In this document: positions 22,539 through 33,500 of the stretch, piece after piece
How positions within the stretch are numbered: the first letter of the stretch is position 1
Layout: every line of letters starts with the position of its first letter
Assembly: GCA_027625915.1 (NCBI GenBank)
Contig: JANTQA010000012.1
Coordinates: forward strand, 13,974,501 to 14,038,500
Origin: Anaeramoeba flamelloides
Taxonomy: Eukaryota > Metamonada > Anaeramoebidae
Reading direction: 5' to 3'
DNA length: 64,000 nt
Notes under the pieces: model-generated
The model's input: the letters and a program-made list of their open reading frames with translations, nothing else
What the model was told of the DNA's origin: nothing
The model's database searches: none
Program-made: the position numbers and the translations under genes

Positions 22539-25437
22539 TTATAATTCTAAAAATTGTATAAGAATATTTTTCAAAACAAAATATTCTCTTTTCTCAATTT
22601 CGAAAAAATTTTTATGTAAACAAAAATTATCAAAGTAATTCAAAAGTCTTTTATTTGTTTTTTGCTGAGACTGAGAATTCCAAGTTAAATTTAATAAACA
22701 CTCAGAGATATATTTTTTTATATATTTATTTTTTGAATCTAAAAACAAAACCATTGAGTTTAAAATTTCAGGTTGCATACACAATTCAATTGTAGTGATA
22801 TCATATGAAACAAGATTTGATAGGATTTTAAAACTGAACACTATTAAGTTGTCTTGTATTAATTCTGGTTGGAAATCGTTTTTAATGTTTAAAACGTTTT
22901 TCATTTTTTGATTAATAACTTTATAATTTTCTTTCATTTCGATTTCTTTTTCCTTTCCCTTTTGTTTCTCCATCTCAGTCTCCTTCTCCTTTTCTTTTTC
23001 GTTTTCCTGTTTGTTTTCTTTTTCAAAATTTGCATCATTTTCTTCTTTTTCCTTTTCCTTTTTATTTTCAATCTCAGATATGTTATTTTCTATTTCCTTT
23101 TCCATTTCCATTTCCTTTTCTATTTCTATTTCTTTTTCTATTTCCTTTCCCTTTTCACTTTCCTTTTCCTTTTCATTTTCGATTTCACTTTCCTTTTCCT
23201 TTTCCTTTTCCTTTCCCGTTTCCGTTACTGTTTCCGTTTCAATTCCAATTTCCTTTCCCTTTCCCTTTCCCTTTCCCTTTTCTCTTTCAAGTTTCAATTG
23301 TTTCTTTGTGAAATTTTCAATGATGATTTTTTTAATAATTTTTAACAATTCCTCTTTGGGGAAATTATTCTTAATAATATCAGTTTTGTTATTTAAAAGC
23401 TTTGAAAAAAAAATTATTATTTCTAATTGATTTTCAATTTCTGTATTTTGAAATCTAGAAATTAGTTTAAAAATTATATCATTATTGATCACTCTTTGGG
23501 TAATCTCGTTATTACTTTTATATAACAAATTTACTAATAAGAAAAGTATACTTTCAAAGAGCCGATCATCATTTTTATTTAAAATTTTTTTTATTTCATT
23601 TAACCCATCCATTTTAATAAATTGGGCTTTCCAGTCGATTGAATATTTAAAATAAATACTTAACATTAATAAAATTGTATTTTTTAATGGTAAGCCCGAA
23701 GTTTTTGATTTAGGAGAATACTTTAAAAACCGGAATGAAATTAAAATGATTTTTTCAATATCACAATTTTCAATTGGTATTTCATTATTCTCAGAATTGT
23801 CTTCAATTTTGCCGATTTCTTCTGCAAATTGACTTAATAAGAAAAAGCAATAATTTGAAATATTCTTAATTTCATATTCTTTACATTCATCGATTAAAAA
23901 GCATAATAAATTCTGAATTTTTGGTATTAATAGGTTTTGAACAAGCAGAGATGGAAATTTTTCATTATAATCAGAAATTATACAAAATACTTGAATTGAA
24001 GAATAAATAATGGAAAGATGATGATTTTTTTTTTGATTATTTTGATTTTCCTTTCCCTTTCCCTTTCTCTTTCCCTTTCCATTTGTATATGTATTTGACA
24101 ATTGAGTTTGGTGTGTGGAATAATTATCTCTTGGTGTAATTAAAACACTTAGTTTATTAATCAATTTTTTCCAATTAAAAAATTGTGGACATAAAAAATG
24201 CTCACCTTGAATTATAATAAATAAACAATTTAACGCTTGCTTGTATTGAGCGATTTCAAAATTTGAATGGCATTTTGTTAGTTGATCTAGTGTCGGTATT
24301 ATCGACACTATTGTTGTCAGTAGCCGAAAGCAAATTGTTGGAAACATCAAATCCTGTAAATAATGGGAATTATGATCCAGTTTGTTTTTCTTTTGTTTTT
24401 TTTTTTGTTCTTTTTGCAATCTTTTCATTTTTTTCGTCATATGCTCGTTTTTCTTTCCTCCAAGAATGAGAGTTCCTGCACCAAAATTACAAATTGCGAT
24501 TAGCAAAGACGCACCTATTAATTTGTAGGATCTCTTTGAAGAAAGCAACATTCGGCTACAGTACTGAACAATTTCCCTTTCGCTGTAATACACAATTAAT
24601 TTAGCAATCCCCTCTGATTGGATTAAATAACTTAATAAATCAATTAAAGAGTGGCACAGTTGGGTTTTGATATGGGTTTTGGAAGTTAGTAGGGGATTTA
24701 TATGGATGAGTAATGATTGAATAAATTTAAGAACTTTTAGTGACCATAAATATTTTGGGTATTTTCTTAAAAAACTTGATAGAAAACTTGAGCACGCAAT
24801 GATTATTTTAATCATATAGTTTGAAGATTTGTTTTCTGTTTCTTTTTCTTTTTCTTTTTCTTTTTCTTTTTCTTTTTGTTGTTCCTTTTTATTTTTCACA
24901 TTTTTTTTTGTATTATTTTTTTTTTTTTTTTTTTTTCTTTTTTTTGGTTTTTTCTAAATGTGTTATTTTCTTTAACAAATTTTGAATGAGATCGAATAAT
25001 GGGTAAAAAATCTTTTGAGATTCCTCAATGGAAATTACTTTCCCTGAATTATTTGTTGATCGGTTGAAAAGTAATTTACAACATCTAAAGATTGCCAAAA
25101 GCAATTCATATTGGCCTTCAAAGCTCTTTGTGGTGGACAAAATTTTTAACATTTTTTTTTCTGTTTTGATTGCGAGAAGATTGACACGATAAGGGAAAAA
25201 AGTACCTGTAAAAATGCTTCCTAAGCAAATCACAATTTCTTTTTGTAACAAACATGGCCGCTGTTCAAAAACATCATTTGTCAAGAGTTTAAGTAATTGT
25301 TCAACAAGCCCATTTGCAACTCTCCTATTTTTTTCTTGGTTATTGCCCAGAATTCGGTTTTTTATTCTTTGGACATACAGGAGCTGATCTTTTAAATTGA
25401 GACTCAACAAATCGAGATCTTTTCGTAAAGGATCCAT
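22539..25437 (-). CDS. ARMC8: Armadillo-repeat protein, ARMC8/GID5-like
   Basis: The family protein is an armadillo solenoid that recruits substrate receptors to the GID/CTLH ubiquitin ligase. The start is the ATG at 25437 (MDPLRKDLDLL). Residues 20-45, IKNRILGNNQEKNRRV, mirror MKNAVIGNNKQKAN of human ARMC8, followed by KEIVICLGSIFTG, matching its CAVVLGSLAMG. The C-terminus ISECLLNLTWN matches its FCISNLIWN. Helical armadillo-type repeats fill the rest, interrupted by lysine/glutamate repeats coded at 24061-24080 and 23000-23290 (KEKEKE type, with GKGKGK). The frame changes once, inside a run of about 20 A on the coding strand near 24915-24940, in a lysine-rich linker. No splice signals fit there, so this is either a sequencing slip in the homopolymer or a real frameshift. 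Joined length would be about 965 residues, against 673 in human. The assignment rests on short blocks; another armadillo protein is possible. Confidence 0.65.
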
Positions 25438-27574
25438 CAAAGAAAAGTTTTTTTTTTTAAAGAAGAAGGATGATTAAAAAAAAAAAATTAAAAACAAGAA
25501 AAAGAACGAAACAATGAATACAAAAATGAAAAATGTTTATCTTATTCAAACAAAGAGACTTGATTTTGTTCTATTGAGTAATACTCAATTTTGAAAACAA
25601 GAAATGACAATAACAAACTGAGAAAAAATTATCACTTCCCAAACCTTTGTTCTGTTCTCCTCACATCTCGCTTTTTTTGATACCTAAAACGTTTTTATCC
25701 TAATTAAATTCGAACTTTTTTTTTACTTGAATGATAATATATCCCTAAAATCATAAGACTGATGTCATTCAAATTCCTAACCACAACGTGTTTGATTTAG
25801 ATCAAAGGTAATTCAATAAAAGATTATCTCGAAAAAAGAAAAGTATATAATTTATTTTTATTTGGAACAATTTTTCGTTTTTTGATATTTTTATTTACAA
25901 ACTTACTTTCATTTGGACTAAATTTTGGAATATTTGACTGATTTAGACTTCAAGTGTTTGGAATTTTGAAGAGATATACTTTGGTATTAAATACTGTTTT
26001 TGAATTCAGATATCTTAGGTTAATTTTAGGATTATTAGTTTCCTAAAAACGATAGAATCAAATACCATAAAAAAAGGAACCAAACAAACAAATACAAATT
26101 ACAGACAGCAATATATTTATTTGAAAACTTTAGTGTTTCAAGAATAAGAGGATAAAAAGAGGTATACAAAGTGAAAATTTTTTCCATTTTATTTTGAAAA
26201 AACTGTCAAGAACTAAAATATCTTTTCATAAATTAAAACAATCAACTCCGTTGATATTCGAAAGACTTAAATAATCACCCAAACATCTTTTAAAGTTCAA
26301 GTATTACTTCCTTAAACATTTCTCAATCACAAGACCAAATAATCATTAAAAAAATATACTAATAAATATAAACATATTCTTCCATTGACTCAAAATAAGA
26401 ATTTCAAAAAAGTTGTTTTCAATTTTTAGATATATAACACATTCTGTTAAGAATTTATTCCAAATTTTGATTGTAATAAAATGATCAAAATCCAATAACT
26501 TTCAATATGTAAGTTTTTATATCTTAAAACTTTGAACATTCACAAACTATTTAAACAGGTATTCTTATGTAATGAAAGAAGATAAATGAAAATTGTGTGA
26601 TATTATGCAAAAAAATAAATAATTAATATGTCATTGAAGATTTGGATCATTTTCTATGTGATCGTGCCTAGGTTTTCCAGGGCTCAAAAGAATTGCGTAA
26701 AATCTTTGATTTTACTCTATTCTTTTAAATTCTGGAAAACCTAACGACTGCCCAGCCTATGAAAATAATCGTAAAATCTGGATATTTGAATAAAAAAAAT
26801 CAATATATCTCATAAATTAAAAAACAATTAGATTTTTAATATTATTAACAGAAAAGATTATATAACTTTATTAGCCCTAGTGGAAAATAAAAGTTGTTTT
26901 TGGAAATCTTTAAAAAAATTTCTAAATCACAATTTAGGAATTCGAGCAAACAAGAGGAACTAAAAACTCCTCCATTAAACAATAATATATATATATAAGT
27001 TTTTATAATGTAAAACTTTTAAAACCTCTATGACAATTCATTTTTGTCTCTGATCTTTTTTAAAAATACCAGTTTTTTTTATTTAAACAAATCTTCAAAA
27101 TTTCAATGACTTTGAACTATTTCCTAATCAAATTCGAAAAGTTAACTTCTTCAAGTCAATTTTATTGACTCTATTGGTACCTTAAAAAACTATCTTCTAG
27201 TATTTGAATTTGAAAAATGTTGAATTAGGATCACAATCTTGAAAGGACTATAATTACCAAGACGAAAGTTAATCTATGACTTGGAATTTATTTGTCTGGA
27301 TTATTCTCTTCTTTTTGGGTATGTGTTTGATTTCTGGTCTTGTGTTTTGTATGCGTCTCTATATTTAGTAAATTGTTTAGATGTTTTATGGTGCTTGTGA
27401 ATGTCCGTGTATGTTCCTTTTTGTTCCTGGTTTGAGTAGCAAAACTCAATTGTGTCTCCAACAAGAATAATTGAGTTAAGAAGAATCCAAATCAAACCAA
27501 AATCAAAATCATTTTTCAGCAACTTTTTGTTAATAGTTTTTTTTTTCTATTAAAAATAATAATTTTTGGAGTGT
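25438..27574. other. Intergenic region between divergent ARMC8-like and CAND1 genes
   Basis: The two genes are transcribed away from each other, so this 2.1 kb should hold both promoters. No motif stands out. It includes one copy of the small hairpin repeat (26663-26748). A minus-strand open frame at 27301-27522 has ordinary amino-acid composition but no family resemblance and no supporting splice context. Confidence 0.5.
26663..26748 (+). repeat. Short hairpin repeat, copy 2
   Basis: The left half CCTAGGTTTTCCAGGGCTCA pairs with the right half TTTTAAATTCTGGAAAACCT across a loop near GATTTT, giving arms of about 38 bp. The right half is almost identical to part of 31739-32060 (ATTCTTTTAAATTCTGGAAA). 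Confidence 0.65.
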
Positions 27575-30500
27575 ATGTCATCCTCGCAACTTCTTAAAAA
27601 GGTAATTTTGTTTTCTCAAACTAAACTTTGATTTTTTCTTTTTTATTTTTTTTTTTTGAATCAAATCCAATCAAAAAACCAAAAAACAAAATCCCCAAAA
27701 TTTAAATAACGATGGTAATTTCCTTTAAAATAGTTAAAATCGATCGACTATGATTATCGGTTTATGGCACTCTCAGATCTTGTGAGTGATCTCAAACAAA
27801 GAAGCTGGAATACAACAAGGCAAATAGATCAAATTGTTGAAGCTGTTTTAAATTTACTTGAAGACTCTTCTCGAGAAGTCCAAGGATTGGCTGTTGAGTG
27901 CCTTGGGCTACTTGTGCTAAAGTGTTCAACCAACCATATCCATTCAATTCTCAAAACATTAACAACCAAGACTCTAGAAACAGAAGAAGAATTTCTTGAT
28001 GTTTTTCCTATTGCTTTCAAAAGAGTTATTACACAGTTGTCACACGACAATTTACACTTAATTTTAAATATCGCAGATAGGACACTGCCTAAATTTATTG
28101 AAGGGATCCTTAAAGTAAAGATCTAAATCCTTCTCCCATCTTACCAAAAAAACAAGAAACAAAAAAAAAAAAAAAAATTTTTTTTCTTAATTTTCTTTTT
28201 CCACAAACAAATATGTAAGATGTAATTTTCTTTATAATATTTTTTTTCTCCTTTGTTTTCTTTTCCTCTTCAAAAGTCTAAAAAACCAGAAACTCAAAAT
28301 GCTTGTGTAGAAATTATACATCACTTTTTATTTTCTTTTGGATCAGCTATTCCTAATTATCACAGAGAAATCCAAAACGTATTATTAAAAAATTTTGAAG
28401 TGACCACTTCAAGAAAGCAAGTTATTGACACAATAAGTTTATTGTGTACAAATATAGACGACAATTTATTTTCCAATCTTATTGAATATATTATTGAAAA
28501 ATTATCAAAAAATGACAAACAGCTTTCTGTAATTTATCTTCAACTTTTGGTTGTAATTGGGTTTGTCTCTTTATTTTTTCGTTTTGTTTCCTTATTATTG
28601 TTTTTTTTTTATCTAATTTGTTCTTTTTTTTTTTTTTGTAAACAGGATTAGCTCTAAAAATGATCAAAACAATTAAAATCATAAACCCTTTTTTTCTTTC
28701 ATCCCCATTTAATGTTTTACAAAAATAAATGAATGATAATATAATGTCAATAGAAGAAAATTGGGCTATCGAATTGCAAAACACATAAGTGAATTAGTTA
28801 AAGTATTATTTCATTATTTAAATGATGAAGAGTTTTATGACGAAATAGAATTAATGGATGGGTGTCTTCAAGTAATTTTTCTTATTGTTTTTTTTTATTT
28901 TTATTCATTTTTTTCTTTATAAACTCCATTCCAAAAATTTGGACACACCCAAAATCAAAAATAGACAGCAAAATAAAACTCAATTTATTATATTTCCCCA
29001 AACGTAATATTAAACCACATTTAAGTTACCGATTATTGATGTTTTTATAAGTAATCATTTTCATCCAAATTAAAGAAAAAAATATAAAACTAAAAAAAAA
29101 AAATCCGTGTGTCCAAAATAATCAAATGAGCATAACAAAAAATGTATTGGTAAATTTGTTGAAATTTCACCAATAATTGTTGATCGATCAAATGATAAGA
29201 TACCATCGACCAATTGTATGTGGTTTTTCCAATTTAACAAACTCAACACTAACCTTCTATCAACCATTGAAAAAATTTTCCGGATCTAACTAAACAGATA
29301 ATCTTTTTTCCAGTTTCAGGGATTGTAAACCTTAAGTAACTCGAAAAAATGAAATGAAAACAAAAAAGAAAAGACAAAAAATGAAATAATTTGTAAAATC
29401 AAAAATTATTTCCAAATTGAATGCAAAGCTGCAGTATTTTTATTCTTTCAACTATTTAAACTGTGTCCAAAATTTTGGAATTTAGTTTATTTTCTTAAAA
29501 AGGTTTTATCACTCTTCGAAAAAAATCAAAAAAAAATTTGATTAAAAAAATTATTTTTCATTTGTTGAATTTCATAAAGAATTTATATTTCACTTTAAAA
29601 ATTGGTTTTTGAAATAATTCTTTCGCACTTTATAATTCAAAAAATTAATTGCAATTATATCACATAAATAATATCATTTTTTAATTCTTAGGGGATTTGT
29701 AAATCATTTAAATATAGGAAAATTGGGAAATTATTTAATTTTTTTTTTTTTATTTTAAAAAATTAAGACTCGATTTTTGATCATGTGAAAATTAAATATA
29801 GTAAAATAACTTTATAAATTAACACATTATTTTGTACAATGAAAAAAAAAAAAAAAAACTAAATTTAAAATTTGAATAGATTTTCTTTTAATAATTACAA
29901 TTTTTTTTGTGCAAATTTTGAAAATTAAATATTTTTTCCTATTTTGGAAATTGATATTAAAAGAAAAGCCACACCACAACCACAAACAAAAAGAAATCTG
30001 AAAACAACCTCAAGACAAATAAAATTGATCTACCTTGATTTTAATTTTGCTAAGAAGGATTCTAAAATAAAAAATATAACTTTTCCATTTTTGAAAATGT
30101 TTTTTCAATAGTAAAGTTTAAATTGAATCTCATGAACAAATTCTATCAACCAGATTCTCTATTTTTGGAGTTAGCATATAAAAATAAAAGATACCAACTC
30201 CTGATTAATGTTGCAAAAGGACTTGGGTGAAAAAAAAAAAAGATGTGAAAACTATAAAGTTTCATTTTTCATGTCTTTGAACATAAAATTGTAAATAAAT
30301 GTAAAATATCTAGAATCTTTTTTTTTGATCTCTTCTCAAAATATAAGACTCTTCATTTTCAAAATTAAGATGAATTTGTATTAGAAATTTTAATTTTCTT
30401 TTTTAGAGAAAATTCAACAAAATTCATTCATAAATTAGCTTGAATGCAGAACACTAAATTTGAAAAAGAGGTACGATCTAAAAAACTTGGTATATAAAAA

Positions 30501-33500
30501 AATCTTTGGAGAAGTAAGAAAAGAAAAAAAAAATGGTTAAAAAAAAAAAATTGATCATTCTTTTAAAGTTGCTGGTTTATCTTGACAAACCAAACTTTAA
30601 AACCATAAAACAGCAAAGGTCTTTGAAGATCTTGATTATAAAAGTTAAAAAGTAGATAAGAATATTTTCATTTACTTTTTGAAAAAGCTATATCACAGAA
30701 ATCTAAATCTCAAATTTTATGCTTTTAAAAAAACCGAAAAAATTTTAATGATCTAAATTATTTTTAATTGAGTTTCTATGCCAAACCAACTATTGACAAT
30801 GCACAGGATATTATTATTTATTCCAACTACATTATTGAGACTATTATACTAATTAAATTTGGAGAAAAAAATTGGAATTTAATTTTCAAAATTCCTCTTT
30901 AACAATTAAAACAAAAAATACAAAATAAATTTTAATGGCTACAAAAAAAAACAAATACATTTCCAATTTAATTAAACACCGGAAAGCAATTCCTGAGTAG
31001 GTTTGCAATTTTTTGATTTTTTTTTATTTTTGTATAATTATCGAAATTCTTAAACATTTGTTTTGGAGGAATTTTACAAAATCAAAAAATCCTTAAAATT
31101 AAAAATCTAAACAAATTTGTAAATTTAAAAACGAATTAATCCATTTTTATTTTTTGTAAACAATAGTATACAAAAATTAAATTATCACTTTTTGGTTTGT
31201 CAAAAAGTTAAAAACAATAATAACAATTTGAAGATATAGAACTAAAATTTCATTGAAATCCATTAATATTATTTAATAATTTTACAAAGTGTTTTGGGTT
31301 GTCTTTTTCTTTGACTGTAGCAATCAAGTAGCAACTTTTAAAAAGTATGAAATGTAAAAATTTTGAAATAACTTTTTTTTTTGTTGGAGATATTCTAATA
31401 TCTACACTCTTATTTGAATATATGATTAAAATCTGGATTAAATTTTCCTTTTCCAATAAAAGTTTTATTTCATTTCATGACAAATTATTATTATTGAAGT
31501 AAAAAAATATATTTTAAGAATAATTCTACTAATAACATCATAAACAATATGTTCAAATAAAAAATTATATTTTTTTTTTTTGTTTAATAATAATTTTCTA
31601 ATATTATATTTCCAACTTTAATATTTAAAAAAAAAAAATTCTAATTTTTTTTTTTTATTTTTATTTGAATATCTAAGAAGTTGTTAATCCCTCTTATTTG
31701 TTGTTAGGTTTTTTTTTAATTTCTTAAATTAAAAAAAATCGTCATTAGCTTTTCCAAAATTTAAAAGAATAGAGAAAAATCAAAGATTTTACTTAATTCT
31801 TTTAAATTCTGGAAAACCATCGTTAGCTTATTCTTGAGTTTTCTGTTTATTTGTGAAGTGTTCTAGGTTTTTTTGAGGTTTTCTATTTTATTTCTGAAGT
31901 GTTCTAGGTTTTTTTGAGTTTTCTATTTATTTAGAAAATCTATAGATTTTCTAAATAAATAGAAAACTCAAAAAACCTAACGAAAATCGATAGATTTAAC
32001 AAATGAAACAGAAAACCTCAAGAAAACCTAGGCACTTGACGGCACTCTACGACACGACTGTTTGTTAATATTATTTTGAATAGAAATTATTTTCAAATAT
32101 TTTTGAACTTTCCAACTGGGACTATTAAAAATTCTAATTTTTATAATTAAACTTTAACATATTTTTTATAACCTGTATTTCATTTTGTAAAAAATCAGTT
32201 AAAAACCTATCACTTTTTTCCTAATATAACTTGAAAAATTAATTTTTGAAAAAAGTTCTATTTACTAGCATGTAGTGAGATAAATGAAAACTTATTTTTT
32301 TTTATTTGCTCTTAAGTAAATAAAAAAAAAAATAATCAAATAAAAAGAATTACAAAAATCTCTTTTCATCAATTATTTAATTTCCATCCCCACATTTTCA
32401 TCATAAACAATACAATTAATTTTATCGTTTTACAACAGATTAGTTTCTACAAATTTATTTTTTTTTTTGTTTATTTTTGAAATAAAGTTTTTTTTTTGAG
32501 ACCCAAAGTGTCTTACTATTTTCGAATTCTCTATTTTCACATAAAATAATAACATATTTTTAATATTCTAAAATGAATAATTTTATTTCATTGCTTTTCT
32601 AAAAAAAAAAAAAAAAAAAAAAAATATAGTCTTTTGAATGTTTTATTCTTCGATGCCCTAATGAAGTTTTACCATTTGAAGATGAATTTCTTGATGTTAG
32701 TTTAGATTTAATTAGATATGATCCAAATTTATCTGATTCTGATTATTCAAATTCCGAAGAAGATTCAGGTGATGAACGAGTTATTAAACAAATAATTGAA
32801 ATGAGTAGCGGAGAAGATAAAGAAAGCGAAATTTCAGGAACTGGATCTGAAAGTGAAGAAGAATTCAGTGATGATGATTATTCTGATGATGATGACACAA
32901 GTTGGAAAGTAAGAAGGGCATCTGCAAAATGTTTATTTGCTTTGATCACGAGTAGACCAGAAATGGTATTCAAATTTCATAAAGAGGTCTCCCCAATTTT
33001 AATATCCCGATTTTCTGAAAGAGAAGATTATGTAAAATTAGATATTTTTGAAACATTTAACGAATTACTTCATCAGACAAGAACAATAATCCGAAGCAAT
33101 TTCGAGACTCATAATATGGTTGAAGTTATATTAAAAACCTCGAATGCGATATTTATATCATGTTTAAATGAGTTAAAATCAAATAAAGTCCAATCTAGAG
33201 TGTTAATATTTAAGATCTTGAATAAATTAGTTGGCATTATTCCTTCAAAGGTGATTTTAAAATTCACTAATAGATTATTTAATAGTGTTAAAAGAGCGCT
33301 CCTAGACAAAAGCCCATCTAATGAAAATTTAAAAACAGAATCTTTACGATTTTTTAAAAAGTTCATCACTCATTATAAAATTCCAAATTTAGAAAAAAGA
33401 ATAATGAAGTTATTGCCATTATTGAAAAAGGCAGTTAAACATGAACATTTTAAAATATCTTCACTTACTTTAATGATCTGTGGTGATATTTCTAGAATGA

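Larger units (their letters stand above)
28872..32629 (+). other. Exceptionally long CAND1 intron 4
   Basis: The intron begins GTAATT after GATGGGTGTCTTCAA and ends with an A-run and ATATAG before TCTTTTGAATGTTTT. Family alignment requires the two sides to be adjacent in the protein. It holds a Tc1/mariner-type inverted-repeat element (28928-29484), a composite hairpin repeat (31739-32060) and AT-rich filler with no gene that I can see. Confidence 0.85.
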
